64,000 bases of DNA. It comes from Flavobacterium omnivorum. Lineage in GTDB: Bacteria > Bacteroidota > Bacteroidia > Flavobacteriales > Flavobacteriaceae. Below, piece after piece: positions 25,907-35,765 of the stretch. How positions within the stretch are numbered: the stretch's first letter is position 1; every line of letters begins with the position of its first letter. The notes beneath the pieces are model-generated. The model was not told where the DNA came from and ran no database searches. It worked only from the letters and a program-made list of their open reading frames with translations. The translations under genes were made by a program, and so were the position numbers. The stretch covers positions 1 to 64,000 of the forward strand of contig NZ_FNDB01000018.1 of the NCBI RefSeq assembly GCF_900099915.1. The letters are read 5' to 3'.

Positions 25907-26911
25907 TTAATTAAATATTTTATAAAGCATTTCTCTTAATAAGTCGGATTGCGACAATGCATTGGCACCAACACCTTTACTTTTGACATCAATATCACGC
26001 AGGGCTGTTACAATTTGACTTACTTTTTTCATTGGATAATTCTTCAAAGCCACATCATATTCTTTTAAAAAGAACGGATTTACGCCTATTACCGCTGCCA
26101 CATTTTTTGGATTTCTGTCCTTCAAACCGTGATACTTCAACAATTGGATAAAAAAACCAAAAATTAAACTAGTTGTCACCACCATTGGATTATCTTTTGG
26201 ATTCTGGGCAAAATTTTCAGCAATGGTATAGGCTTTTAATTGGTTGCGTTCACCAAGTGCTTTTCGCAATTCAAATACATTGAAATCTTTGCTGAATCCT
26301 ATATTTTCCTCAATATCCTTTGGACTTATCGTACTTCCAACTGGCAAAATAATTTGTAATTTTTCGAGTTCATTATTTATTTTGCTCAAGTCTGTTCCCA
26401 AGAATTCTACTAACATGGCTGTAGCTTTGGGTTCAATAGCATATTTTTTACCGGCTAGGACACGTTTAATCCAGTCCCCAACTTGATTTTCATATAATTT
26501 TTTGCTTTCATACAGCACGCCTGACTTAGCCAATAGTTTGGTCAATTTTTTTCGCTTGTCCAACGTCTTGTATTTATAACAAAAAACCAAAACCGTTGTC
26601 GCCATTGGGTTTTCAGCATAGCTTTCGAGTTTGTCAATAGTACGAATTAGATCCTGTGCTTCCTTAACAATTACAACCTGCCGTTCTGCCATCATTGGAT
26701 ACCGTTTGGCTGTAGAAATAATATCTTCGATTGTAACATCTCTGCCGTACAAAACCGTTTGATTAAATCCTTTTTCCTCTTCCGTGAGCACTTTTCCTTC
26801 AATATAGTCCGATAATTTATCGATGTAATACGGCTCTTCACCCATCAAAAAATAAAGCGGTTTAATAATGCCCCCTTTTATATCATTTACAATTTTTAGT
26901 ACTTCGTCCAT
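25907..26911 (-). CDS. holA: DNA polymerase III subunit delta
   Basis: A 334-residue clamp-loader subunit that opens the beta clamp. The N-terminus (PLYFLMGEEPYYIDKLSDYI) is the degenerate AAA+ domain without a working P-loop, RYPMMAERQVVIVKEAQDL is a strong family signature, and the C-terminal helical collar ends LSQSDLLREMLYKIF. Length is normal. It is divergent from the HsdR-N-like gene. Confidence 0.94.
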   Translation of the reverse strand: MDEVLKIVNDIKGGIIKPLYFLMGEEPYYIDKLSDYIEGKVLTEEEKGFNQTVLYGRDVTIEDIISTAKRYPMMAERQVVIVKEAQDLIRTIDKLESYAENPMATTVLVFCYKYKTLDKRKKLTKLLAKSGVLYESKKLYENQVGDWIKRVLAGKKYAIEPKATAMLVEFLGTDLSKINNELEKLQIILPVGSTISPKDIEENIGFSKDFNVFELRKALGERNQLKAYTIAENFAQNPKDNPMVVTTSLIFGFFIQLLKYHGLKDRNPKNVAAVIGVNPFFLKEYDVALKNYPMKKVSQIVTALRDIDVKSKGVGANALSQSDLLREMLYKIFN

Positions 26912-26971
26912 TTTTATATTTTGTGTGAAGTTAGCCGTTTAAAGTTTGTTGAATCGCATGAGACTTTAAAC

Positions 26972-27001
26972 TTGAAACTTTCAACTAAATAACTATTTTT
27001 G
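26972..27001 (+). promoter_or_regulatory. Promoter of the HsdR-N-like gene, near-leaderless
   Basis: TTG at 26972-26974, a 19-bp spacer and TATTTTTG at 26994-27001 match the consensus. The ATG at 27006 is only five bases beyond the -7 box, so the transcript probably starts at or beside the start codon. Confidence 0.72.
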
Positions 27002-27005
27002 CTTC

Positions 27006-27455
27006 ATGCAGCAATTAAATTTTTCTACTTATCATTTTCGTTTCAAAAATAGCGAAAATAAAGTCTCTATTTTTGATGAAATCAGGAAAAAATTTATCAT
27101 TCTTACACCCGAAGAATGGGTTCGCCAGCACGTAGTTCAGTTTTTATTGGAAGAAAAAAAATATCCAAAATCATTAATTAATGTAGAAAAGGTTTTAAAA
27201 GTGAATGGCTTACGCAAAAGATACGATGTTGTCGTTTTTAATTCTGATGGCTCTATTTTCATTTTAATCGAATGTAAAGCGCCCGAAATTAAAATTGCGC
27301 AAGCGACTTTCGATCAAATTGCACGTTATAATATGACAATGAAAGCCCAATATTTGATGGTGACTAACGGATTGAATCATTACTTTTGCCAAATGGATTT
27401 CGAAAATGAGAAATATCAATTTCTAACTGAATTGCCCCTATATCAAATCCGGTAA
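27006..27455 (+). CDS. Stand-alone HsdR N-terminal-like PD-(D/E)xK protein
   Basis: A 149-residue protein of the type I restriction R N-terminal (HSDR_N_2) family. The nuclease-fold core is visible: D74 in RKRYDVVVF and the E89-C-K91 pair in FILIECKAPEIK, then the Gln of TFDQIARY. Helicase and specificity partners are absent, so it is not a restriction enzyme by itself. Flavobacteriia carry this solitary gene beside holA. It lies 13 bp before the glycosyltransferase. Whether it cuts DNA is unknown. Confidence 0.85.
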   Translation: MQQLNFSTYHFRFKNSENKVSIFDEIRKKFIILTPEEWVRQHVVQFLLEEKKYPKSLINVEKVLKVNGLRKRYDVVVFNSDGSIFILIECKAPEIKIAQATFDQIARYNMTMKAQYLMVTNGLNHYFCQMDFENEKYQFLTELPLYQIR

Positions 27456-27468
27456 TCAAAATTTAAAA

Positions 27469-28470
27469 ATGAAAATAGCTGTTGTCATACTGAATTGGAA
27501 TGGAATTTTATTGTTAGAAAAATTTTTGCCTTCCCTATTGAAATATTCTGCTGAAGCCACAATTTATGTCGCTGATAATGCATCGACAGATGATTCTATT
27601 TCCTTTGTCAAAGCATTTTTTCCTGCGGTACAAATAGTAAAAAATGATAGCAATTTAGGATTTGCAGATGGCTACAATAAAGCTTTAAAATATATCGACG
27701 CGGAAATATATGCTTTAGTCAACTCTGATGTTGAAGTAACCAAGAATTGGTTACAACCCATTATTAAAACGTTTGAAAATGAACCAAATACGGCGATAAT
27801 TCAGCCTAAAATATTAGATTTTAAACGCAAAGAATATTTTGAATATGCAGGAGCTGCAGGAGGATTCATAGATCAATACGGCTATCCGTATTGCCGTGGT
27901 CGTATTTTTGATGCCTTAGAGAAAGATAGTGGACAGTATGATGATCATTGCCAGATATTTTGGGCTTCAGGAGCTTGTTTTTTTATTAGAAGCCAAGTGT
28001 ACAAAGACCTAAATGGTTTTGATGGAGAATTTTTTGCGCATCAAGAAGAGATTGATTTGTGCTGGCGTGCCTTTAATAAAGGAAATAAAATAAAATACAA
28101 TTCGGATTCCGTGGTCTATCATATAGGTGGAGCAACTTTACAACAGGGTAATCCAAAAAAAACATTTTTAAATTTTAGAAACTCCTTGTTGATGTTGACA
28201 AAAAACCTTCCTAAAGAACAATTGTATAAAATTCTTTTGGGTCGAATGCTTTTGGACGGAATTGCAGGAATTCAATTTTTAGCACAAGGAAAACCCAAGC
28301 ATTTTTTTGCAGTATTGAAGGCTCATTGGTCCTTTTATCGCCTTTTTATGGCATACTATAAAAAACGAAATAAATTTCAACATACAGAATACTATAATGT
28401 AAAAAGCATCGTTTACCTCTATTTTATTAGAAAAATTATAGTTTTTAACGATTTATTTAGAATTAAATAA
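27469..28470 (+). CDS. Glycosyltransferase family 2 (rhamnosyltransferase-like)
   Basis: A 333-residue enzyme that adds a sugar from a nucleotide donor to a surface polysaccharide or similar acceptor. It begins MKIAVVILNWNG, continues ADNASTDDS (~35-43), then LGFADGYNKAL, the DxD-equivalent VNSDVEV (~84-90), and GFDGEFFAHQEEIDLCWR, which includes the ED-type base. No strong membrane segments. Acceptor unknown. Confidence 0.9.
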   Translation: MKIAVVILNWNGILLLEKFLPSLLKYSAEATIYVADNASTDDSISFVKAFFPAVQIVKNDSNLGFADGYNKALKYIDAEIYALVNSDVEVTKNWLQPIIKTFENEPNTAIIQPKILDFKRKEYFEYAGAAGGFIDQYGYPYCRGRIFDALEKDSGQYDDHCQIFWASGACFFIRSQVYKDLNGFDGEFFAHQEEIDLCWRAFNKGNKIKYNSDSVVYHIGGATLQQGNPKKTFLNFRNSLLMLTKNLPKEQLYKILLGRMLLDGIAGIQFLAQGKPKHFFAVLKAHWSFYRLFMAYYKKRNKFQHTEYYNVKSIVYLYFIRKIIVFNDLFRIK

Positions 28471-28523
28471 AATATAAAAGGCTAAATTTGTCTTCAACAA
28501 TATAAACTAAATTTTAACAATTT

Positions 28524-29357
28524 ATGAAAAAAATCGTAATTGCCTTATCAGTAATGGCCCTTTTAACTTCTTGTGTTTCTAAAAAGAAATACACGGACTT
28601 AGAAGCTAGAAACAAAGAGACACAAGATTTATTAAATACTGCGACTGTAAAATTAAATTCTTGCTTAGAAGAAAAAGCAGGTCTTGCAGCAACTGCCGCT
28701 ACTTTAAAAGAACAAAATCAAGGTTTAATCAGTGTTTCCAAAGACATGACTGTTTTGTCAACTAAGGGTGCTCAAAATATTGAAAAAGCTTTAGAATCTA
28801 TTAAAGAGAAAGATTTGAAGATAAGCAGAATGCAAGATGCGTTAACTAAAAAAGATAGCGTAACTTTAGCATTAGTGACAAGTCTAAAAAGTTCAGTAGG
28901 AATTTCTGATCCGGATATTGAAATAAATGTTGAAAAAGGAGTTGTTTTTATCTCTATTGCTGACAAATTATTATTTAAAAGCGGAAGTTACGAAGTAACA
29001 GATAGAGCTAAAATGGTTTTGGCTAAAGTTGCCAAAGTGGTTAACGACAAACCTGATTTTGAATGTATGGTTGAAGGTCATACGGATAATGTTCCTTACA
29101 ATGGAACAGGTGTATTGTTAGACAATTGGGATTTAAGCGTGAAACGGTCTACTTCTATTATCCGTGTTTTAACAAATCAACTAGGCGTTAAACCAGAGCA
29201 ATTAATTGCTGCAGGAAGAAGTTCTTACATTCCTTTAGTTGCCAATGATTCTGCTGAAAACAGATCTCGCAACAGAAGAACTCGTATTGTAGTTTTACCA
29301 AAAATTGATCAATTTTACGAAATGATCGAAAAAGAAATGAAAAAACAAAGACCATAA
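28524..29357 (+). CDS. OmpA-family peptidoglycan-binding lipoprotein
   Basis: A 277-residue lipoprotein with lipobox LLTSC (Cys17), a coiled-coil stretch (~25-120) with repeated charged heptads, and a C-terminal OmpA domain (~140-265). The peptidoglycan-binding signature is VEGHTDNVPYNGTG...NWDLSVKRSTSIIRVL and RSRNRRTRIVVLP. It likely links the outer membrane to the cell wall. A -7-like box TAAATTTG lies at 28483-28490. A strong terminator follows. Confidence 0.92.
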   Translation: MKKIVIALSVMALLTSCVSKKKYTDLEARNKETQDLLNTATVKLNSCLEEKAGLAATAATLKEQNQGLISVSKDMTVLSTKGAQNIEKALESIKEKDLKISRMQDALTKKDSVTLALVTSLKSSVGISDPDIEINVEKGVVFISIADKLLFKSGSYEVTDRAKMVLAKVAKVVNDKPDFECMVEGHTDNVPYNGTGVLLDNWDLSVKRSTSIIRVLTNQLGVKPEQLIAAGRSSYIPLVANDSAENRSRNRRTRIVVLPKIDQFYEMIEKEMKKQRP

Positions 29358-29379
29358 TTTCATTCCAATATCAAAAAAC

Positions 29380-29409
29380 AAGCGCCTCAAATTAGAGGCG
29401 TTTTTTTTT
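29380..29409 (+). terminator. Terminator of the OmpA-family gene
   Basis: Stem CGCCTC/GAGGCG (29383-29388 with 29395-29400) followed by nine T residues. Confidence 0.88.
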
Positions 29410-29452
29410 GCTTTTATTCTGAAAATTTTACCAAAATTAATTTTAGATTGAA

Positions 29453-29479
29453 ACAAAAAAAGCAGGCCAATTGGCCTGC
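29453..29479 (-). terminator. Terminator downstream of tsaC
   Basis: An 18-bp perfect palindrome at 29462-29479 with GCAGGCCAA arms; on the minus strand it runs into a T stretch. It lies ~150 bp after the tsaC stop, facing the OmpA terminator. Confidence 0.75.
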
Positions 29480-29626
29480 CTTTATGTATCCTCAATTTTT
29501 CTTTAACAACCAATTAAATATAATTAAGAATAACATGCTATTATTTTGTAATTAAAAAATGAAAACTATTCGCAAATATAAAAATTTATAATAAAGTAGC
29601 AAATATTTTGCCAATTTTTTACATTT

Positions 29627-30247
29627 TTACAAAATATCTAAACTTCCTTTTCCTTCTCTTATTACAGTAGGTTCCTCGCCGGACAAATCGATAATTGTAG
29701 ACCCTACATTATCACCATAACCGCCATCAATAACTAGGTCTACAAGGTTTTGCCACTTCTCAAAAATCAGTTCCGGATCAGTGGTATATTCAATCACATC
29801 ATCATCATCATGGATGGAAGTCGATACAATAGGATTCCCGAGCAACTTAACAATTTCTAATGCAATTGAATTATTAGGTACCCTGATTCCCACCGTGGTT
29901 TTCTTTTTGAATTCCTTAGGTAAATTATTATTTCCTGGTAAAATAAAAGTGTACGGTCCTGGCAAAGCCCTTTTCAATATTTTAAAAGTGGCTGTGTCTA
30001 TTTGCCGAACGTAATCTGAAATATTGCTCAAGTCATGACAAATAAAAGAGAAATTTGCTTTATCAAGCTTTACTCCTTTTATCTTTGCAATGCGCTCCAA
30101 AGCTTTGGTATTCGTAATATCACAACCCAAGCCGTAAACGGTATCTGTGGGGTAAATCACTAGTCCTCCATCCTGTAAAACCTTAACTACTTTTGCAATT
30201 GCCGCTTCGTTGGGTTTATCAGGGTATATTTTTATAAATTGAGCCAT
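29627..30247 (-). CDS. tsaC: L-threonylcarbamoyladenylate synthase (Sua5/YrdC family)
   Basis: A 206-residue enzyme that makes the threonylcarbamoyl-AMP intermediate for tRNA t6A37. The YrdC domain shows GGLVIYPTDTVYGLGCDITN (~27-46), the K-x-R-type nucleotide site in RIAKIKGVKLDKANFSFICHD, GPYTFILPG and TTVGIRVPNN. There is no C-terminal Sua5 domain, so it is the short YciO/TsaC form. Its pathway partner tsaE is at 16.7 kb. Confidence 0.92.
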   Translation of the reverse strand: MAQFIKIYPDKPNEAAIAKVVKVLQDGGLVIYPTDTVYGLGCDITNTKALERIAKIKGVKLDKANFSFICHDLSNISDYVRQIDTATFKILKRALPGPYTFILPGNNNLPKEFKKKTTVGIRVPNNSIALEIVKLLGNPIVSTSIHDDDDVIEYTTDPELIFEKWQNLVDLVIDGGYGDNVGSTIIDLSGEEPTVIREGKGSLDIL

Positions 30248-30326
30248 TTTATTTAGTTTAAAATTAAGGGTTTGAAGTTTAATGAATTCATGATAGAAAC
30301 ATAAACCTACACCCTAAAATAAGTTT

Positions 30327-32660
30327 TTATCCAATAATATCTAGTTTTGCAAATCGCAATAGTAATTTTTTTATACCGCCTACATCAAATTTGATTTCAG
30401 CTTTTTTATCCGCGCCTATTCCTTCTAGGTTTATAACTTCCCCTTTTCCAAAGCGTTCGTGCATGACAATATTTCCTGAAGTCAGTTTATTATCGAATAA
30501 ATTTGCCGCTCCTGAAGCCAAATTATTTGAAACCGGCTTTAATTTTCGAATATTTATATCTGATTTAGGTTCATTATCCGTGTTGTATTTAGGTGGTGTT
30601 CCTCCTATTGGTTTTGCCAGACGCAATTTAGATTTATCTACATCACCAAAAATATCACTATCAATCATCGGTTTGTAGCGGTAATTGTTTTCAGGAGGCG
30701 TCATATATTCTAGATATTGACTATCGATTTCCTCGATAAAACGAGAAGGTTCGCTATCCGTCAACTTTCCCCAACGGTATCGTGATTGTGCATAAGTCAA
30801 ATATGCCTGATGTTCTGCGCGGGTCAAAGCCACATAAAACAAGCGACGTTCTTCCTCAAGTTCACTTCTGGTACTCATACTCATGGCACTTGGAAACAAA
30901 TCCTCTTCCATTCCAACGACAAAAACATGAGGAAACTCTAATCCTTTTGCCAAGTGAATAGTCATTAAAGCCACACGATCTTCATCGCTAGTATCTTTGT
31001 CTAAATCAGTTGCTAGAGCTACATCCTCCATAAATTCAGACAAAGCGCCACGAGCACCATCTATTTCTTTTTGGCCATCGGTGAAATCTTTTATCCCATT
31101 TAATAACTCCTCAATATTTTGAATTTTAGCCATTCCTTCCGGAGTTGCATCTTTCTTTAATTCTTGGATCAATCCCGTTTTTTTAGCAACATGATCAGCC
31201 AGATAAAATGCATCTTGATTTTCATTAATAGCCTGAAAACTTTGAATCATCGTAACAAAATCGAGTAGTTTTTGCTTTGTTCCAGAATTTAATTTTAAAT
31301 CAATACGTTCTATATTTTGCATTACTTCAAAAATGGAACGTTTGTAATGATTGGCGGCAATGGTTAATTTTTCGATAGTAGTATTCCCAATTCCACGGGC
31401 TGGATAATTGATTACCCGCACTAAAGCTTCCTCATCTTTTGGATTAATCACTAATCGAAGATAACACAAAACATCTTTCACTTCTTTTCTTTGATAAAAG
31501 GAAAGTCCTCCATATATACGGTACGGAATATCTCTTTTTCTCAAAGCATCTTCCATAGCACGAGATTGGGCATTGGTACGGTACAAAATAGCAAAAGCGC
31601 CATTAGGCAACTGATTTTGCATTTTTTGTTCCCAAATGGTACTCGCCACAAAACGGCCTTCTTCATTATCCGTTAAACTGCGATGCACTTTTATCTTTGG
31701 ACCAAAATCATTAGCCGTCCAAACGATTTTATCGAGTTTAACTTTATTTTTATCAATAATGGTGTTTGCTGCTTCCACAATATTTTTTGTGGAACGGTAA
31801 TTCTGTTCCAATCTAAAGGTTTTTACGCCTTCATAATCTTTTTGGAAATTCAAAATATTATTAATATTGGCTCCACGAAAAGCATAAATACTTTGCGCGT
31901 CATCACCTACCACACAAATATTTTGAAATTTATCTGATAATGCTCGAACGATTAAATACTGCGAGTGATTGGTATCTTGGTACTCATCTACTAAAATATA
32001 GCGAAAACGGTTTTGATATTTGGCCAAAACTTCAGGAAAACGAGTCAATAGTTCATTTGTTTTCAGTAGCAAATCATCAAAATCCATTGCTCCTGCTTTG
32101 AAACATCGGTCGACATAATTTTGATAAATTTCTCCCATTCGAGGTTTTTTAGACATCGCATCCGCTTCTTGTAAATCCGGATCATTAAAGTAGGCTTTTA
32201 CAGTAATCAAACTATTCTTAAAGTTAGAAATCCTACTTAAAACCTGTTTGGGTTTATACACATCTCTATCCAATTGCATCTCTTTGATAATTCCAGAGAT
32301 GGCACGGAGTGAATCCTGAGAATCGTATATGGTAAAGTTAGAAGGATACCCTAAATGGTCTGCTTCGGAACGTAGAATTCGTGCAAAAACAGAGTGAAAA
32401 GTTCCCATCCAAAGGTTTTTAGCCTCACCTGCACCTACAATGTCAGAGATCCTCTTTTTCATTTCTCGGGCTGCTTTGTTGGTAAAAGTCAAAGATAATA
32501 TACTGAATGCATCGATTCCTTGATGCATCAAATAAGCAATTCTTATAGTCAACACCCGCGTTTTACCAGAACCTGCTCCTGCAATAATTATCATAGGACC
32601 GTCTTTTTGTAAAACGGGTTCGCGTTGCGCTTCGTTAAGTTGATCGATATATTTATGCAT
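30327..32660 (-). CDS. uvrD: UvrD/PcrA-type DNA helicase
   Basis: A 777-residue superfamily 1A helicase that moves 3' to 5' in excision and mismatch repair. Motifs: Q motif LNEAQREPV, Walker A AGAGSGKTRV (~29), Walker B ILVDEYQDTNHSQY, motif III GDDAQSIYAFRGA, motif IV LEQNYRST, motif V TIHLAKGLEFPHVFVVG and motif VI YVALTRAEHQAYLT. The C-terminus has the Tudor-like RNA-polymerase-contact region (MHERFGKGEVINLEG). Length is normal for PcrA/UvrD. Confidence 0.95.
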   Translation of the reverse strand: MHKYIDQLNEAQREPVLQKDGPMIIIAGAGSGKTRVLTIRIAYLMHQGIDAFSILSLTFTNKAAREMKKRISDIVGAGEAKNLWMGTFHSVFARILRSEADHLGYPSNFTIYDSQDSLRAISGIIKEMQLDRDVYKPKQVLSRISNFKNSLITVKAYFNDPDLQEADAMSKKPRMGEIYQNYVDRCFKAGAMDFDDLLLKTNELLTRFPEVLAKYQNRFRYILVDEYQDTNHSQYLIVRALSDKFQNICVVGDDAQSIYAFRGANINNILNFQKDYEGVKTFRLEQNYRSTKNIVEAANTIIDKNKVKLDKIVWTANDFGPKIKVHRSLTDNEEGRFVASTIWEQKMQNQLPNGAFAILYRTNAQSRAMEDALRKRDIPYRIYGGLSFYQRKEVKDVLCYLRLVINPKDEEALVRVINYPARGIGNTTIEKLTIAANHYKRSIFEVMQNIERIDLKLNSGTKQKLLDFVTMIQSFQAINENQDAFYLADHVAKKTGLIQELKKDATPEGMAKIQNIEELLNGIKDFTDGQKEIDGARGALSEFMEDVALATDLDKDTSDEDRVALMTIHLAKGLEFPHVFVVGMEEDLFPSAMSMSTRSELEEERRLFYVALTRAEHQAYLTYAQSRYRWGKLTDSEPSRFIEEIDSQYLEYMTPPENNYRYKPMIDSDIFGDVDKSKLRLAKPIGGTPPKYNTDNEPKSDINIRKLKPVSNNLASGAANLFDNKLTSGNIVMHERFGKGEVINLEGIGADKKAEIKFDVGGIKKLLLRFAKLDIIG

Positions 32661-32778
32661 GGAAATTTTTAAATTATATTATGCAAAAATAGCGATTTTG
32701 AATGAGGTTTTAAGTACCAAAAAAGAACAATCCGCGATTTCATTTTGCTGCTAATTATTATAAGAGATTCTGAATTTA

Positions 32779-33546
32779 TTATTTAAAAAACACATCGTAG
32801 GCAAAACGGACTAAAGTACCAATTACTACCACCAGAAAGAAGACTCGTATAAAACTATTTCCTTTATTAATGGCTAATTTTGCACCTATCCATCCGCCCA
32901 TCGCATTACTGACAGCCATCGGTATTGCAATTGCCCAAATAATTTTTCCTTTTAAAATAAACAAACAAATAGAACCAAAATTTGTGGCAAGATTGACCAT
33001 TTTAGCATTTGCGGAAGCATGTAAAAAATCAAATCCCATGATAGCGATAAATGCAACCACTAAAAAACTGCCTGTTCCAGGACCTATAAATCCATCATAC
33101 AACCCTACTATGAAACTGATCCCAATGGCATTAAAAATTTGAGTTCTTGGAGAGTGATTCTTCTCAATGTGTTGCCCGAAATTTTTCTTCGCATAGGTAT
33201 AAATCACCAAAAAAGATAGCACTACTAATAATAATGGTTTCATGAAATTATTACTCACATACGTCAATAAAGTAGAACCCAAAAATGCTGATGGAAAGGC
33301 CAAAAGCATCATAATTGATAATAGTTTCCAGTTCATATCTACCTTTTTTAAATATTGATATGCTGCAAAAGAAGTGCCACTAAAAGCAGGAACTTTCAAG
33401 GTTCCAATGACTGTTGAAACAGGAAGATTTGGCATCAAAATTAATCCCATAGGAGTTTGTATCAACCCACCACCGCCAACAATTGCATCAATAAATCCTG
33501 CAGCAAAGGCGGCTAAACAAAGTAAAACAAGTACATAGGTATCCAT
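32779..33546 (-). CDS. TauE/SafE family membrane permease
   Basis: A 255-residue integral membrane protein with about eight hydrophobic segments in two similar halves. The N-terminal AAGFIDAIVGGGGLIQTP and mid-protein FIVGLYDGFIGPGTGSF are the family's paired repeats. Members export or import sulfite, sulfoacetate or other organosulfur anions. The substrate here cannot be told; no sulfur genes are adjacent. Confidence 0.9.
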   Translation of the reverse strand: MDTYVLVLLCLAAFAAGFIDAIVGGGGLIQTPMGLILMPNLPVSTVIGTLKVPAFSGTSFAAYQYLKKVDMNWKLLSIMMLLAFPSAFLGSTLLTYVSNNFMKPLLLVVLSFLVIYTYAKKNFGQHIEKNHSPRTQIFNAIGISFIVGLYDGFIGPGTGSFLVVAFIAIMGFDFLHASANAKMVNLATNFGSICLFILKGKIIWAIAIPMAVSNAMGGWIGAKLAINKGNSFIRVFFLVVVIGTLVRFAYDVFFK

Positions 33547-33675
33547 TCCGGCATTTTATTTTAAAAAGTAGCGTTACTGGCGACAAAAATACTATTCGGT
33601 TTGATTAATTGCTATTAAATAGAAAGTGATTTTTAATCAAAAAAGTATATTTTTGTTCAAAATTTTTACAGCAAA

Positions 33676-34197
33676 ATGGACTCAACAAAAATCATAGAAA
33701 TTCTAGCTTACACAATACCTTCGCTAATAACCGGTAGCGTTGCCTATTTTTTATTTGACTCTTATTTTAAAGATCAGCAAAATACCAGACGCTGGTTATT
33801 ACAAAAGGAAGTTCAGAAAGAGGCTTTACCGCTGCGTTTGCAAGCATACGAGCGCATGGCTTTGTTTTTAGAACGCATCAATCTTACCAAATTACTGATC
33901 CGCATTACTCCTCTTTCCCAAGATAAGAATGATTATGAAAATCTTGTAATGGCGCAAATAGAGCAAGAATTTGAACATAATTCGACACAACAAATTTATA
34001 TGTCAGATGAATGTTGGACCATAATTGTAACTGCAAAAAATGCGACAATCCAAATGATACGTGCCGCAAACAGGAGTGACCGTGTGGATTCTGCTGATAA
34101 GTTACGTGAAGTTTTATTAAATGATTTAATGGACAAACAATCTCCAAGTAATGCAGCTTTGGCTTATATCAAAAACGAAGTGGGACAATTGTGGTAA
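33676..34197 (+). CDS. Conserved membrane-anchored protein of Flavobacteriia (DUF7935-like)
   Basis: A 173-residue protein with one N-terminal hydrophobic segment (~8-26) and a helical cytoplasmic part rich in charged residues (QQNTRRWLLQKEVQKEALPLRLQAYERMALFLERI). No catalytic motif. It resembles a family I associate with DUF7935, from memory only. A -7-like TATTTTTG lies at 33648-33655. Function is unknown. Confidence 0.72.
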   Translation: MDSTKIIEILAYTIPSLITGSVAYFLFDSYFKDQQNTRRWLLQKEVQKEALPLRLQAYERMALFLERINLTKLLIRITPLSQDKNDYENLVMAQIEQEFEHNSTQQIYMSDECWTIIVTAKNATIQMIRAANRSDRVDSADKLREVLLNDLMDKQSPSNAALAYIKNEVGQLW

Positions 34198-34384
34198 ACA
34201 ATCCATTCTGCAAATTGAGATTTATTAAAGCATTTGTTACTCATTCTTAAAATCATTGTACTTTAAAGAATGTAATACCTTTATAATTCTGGAGAAGAGA
34301 TCAATTCTGCCTTGCATTTTTATTTTCCACAGTTGGGATCTTCCTACCTGTCCAAAAAATAAATTTACGAATAGACAAACTTAA

Positions 34385-35512
34385 TTAATGTTTACTTTTA
34401 TCATACAATTGACGCCCTAATTCAGCTAAAAAAGGAAGACTTATACTTTCATATTCATAATTGTCATCATTAAAAACACCATCTTTATTTGCTAAAATAG
34501 TCGCAGACAGCATAAATTCAACCTTATTTTCTTGGTCAAGAATATAAGCACAGTCAATCATGGTGCCATACGCAGTGCCTACTTTATTGTAAATTTTTAT
34601 ATTCGACGGAATATTTGCTGTTGTATCTCCAAACATAAAAAATTTACAATAACCATCATAATATGTAATCGGATCAAAGCCTGCATTTTTAGGTAGATTT
34701 TGCATTGAAAAAAGAATAAATTCTCTGTCTTTCTCTGTTATTTTAAAACGTTCTTCTTCTTTGAAAGCTTGAGGAAATACAATTCGTTTTAGTGTATTGT
34801 GTAAGGTTTCTAGTGGGTAGTAATTATTTTTAGAAAAGTCGAAAGGTATATTTACTAATTTATCCTCCATATCCCGATAACCCACTCCTTTTTTGATACC
34901 TGAAAGCACTAAAGGAACGGGACTTTCATTCAGTTTTGAAGGAAAAACTTCAACCGTTTTGTCATCTTTGTAGATTGTCGTCGATTTTACTAAAGGGTTT
35001 CTCAAGTCTGGAGTTGAAAGACGGTGGCTTAATCTAAAAGAAAACAGCCCTTTTTCTTTCATCTTTTGGTTCACATAATCAAAACCAATGAACTCAAGTA
35101 AATTTGTACTGGCTACATTATCGCTCACAGCAAAAACTTTTGAAATTTCTTCCGAAAATTTTATTTTATTTGTGTTCCCTTCTATGGTATACGTTGAATT
35201 AATAGAAGTATTAGGGATTGTATTCAATTTTTCCAAAGCCAAAACTGCAATAGGAAATTTTACTGTGCTCGCTGGATAAAAGTAAGTTTTAGCGTCTAAA
35301 TGATATGTGTAATCCTTAAATGAAATTTTTCCCTTTTTATCTCTTACAATCTGAGTATAGATAATTTGAAGCTCATATTGCTTTGAATTTTCCATCACCC
35401 TTTTTATGTTAGGATTATCGGAGTCCAATGTCTTTTTTAACAGATCATTTTGCGTACTACAACTAAAAGTCGATAGCACTAAAAAAGCAAAAATATAATT
35501 TTTTATTACCAT
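34385..35512 (-). CDS. Class A beta-lactamase-like serine hydrolase lipoprotein
   Basis: A 375-residue lipoprotein (lipobox STFSC, Cys18) with the penicillin-recognising fold. Active-site motifs are S82-T-V-K85 (PASTVKFP), S130-D-N132 (AVSDNVAS) and, in place of KTG, NKVGTAYG. The class A Glu166 loop cannot be identified with confidence, and the protein is longer than true beta-lactamases (~290). It is more likely a peptidase or esterase of the beta-lactamase2 family than a resistance enzyme. It stands alone. Confidence 0.82.
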   Translation of the reverse strand: MVIKNYIFAFLVLSTFSCSTQNDLLKKTLDSDNPNIKRVMENSKQYELQIIYTQIVRDKKGKISFKDYTYHLDAKTYFYPASTVKFPIAVLALEKLNTIPNTSINSTYTIEGNTNKIKFSEEISKVFAVSDNVASTNLLEFIGFDYVNQKMKEKGLFSFRLSHRLSTPDLRNPLVKSTTIYKDDKTVEVFPSKLNESPVPLVLSGIKKGVGYRDMEDKLVNIPFDFSKNNYYPLETLHNTLKRIVFPQAFKEEERFKITEKDREFILFSMQNLPKNAGFDPITYYDGYCKFFMFGDTTANIPSNIKIYNKVGTAYGTMIDCAYILDQENKVEFMLSATILANKDGVFNDDNYEYESISLPFLAELGRQLYDKSKH

Positions 35513-35765
35513 CTTATTTTTCTTATTTGAATGATATGCTTGCGCTATAAATCAGATTTTGGGTGCTATTGGTTGCTGAATTAAAAACTTTTACCTTAAA
35601 AAGAGGAACTCCATTACTATTTTTAAATACTATTTAAACCTCTTTATATTCTTTCTATCCGTTATTTTAATTTTTAGCAACGCTGCTTTAAATTGTATTC
35701 ACCACTGCGAGGAAATAGCTTCAAAAAACATAGCTCAAATCTAAAAAAATCAATTTAAAACATAG

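Noticed and set aside
27006..27455. Type I restriction-modification system
   Set aside because: Only an HsdR-N-like domain is present; helicase, methylase and specificity genes are absent from the neighbourhood.
34385..35512. Antibiotic-resistance beta-lactamase
   Set aside because: SxxK and SDN are present, but the protein is much longer than class A enzymes, the KTG box is KVG and the Glu166 loop is not evident.
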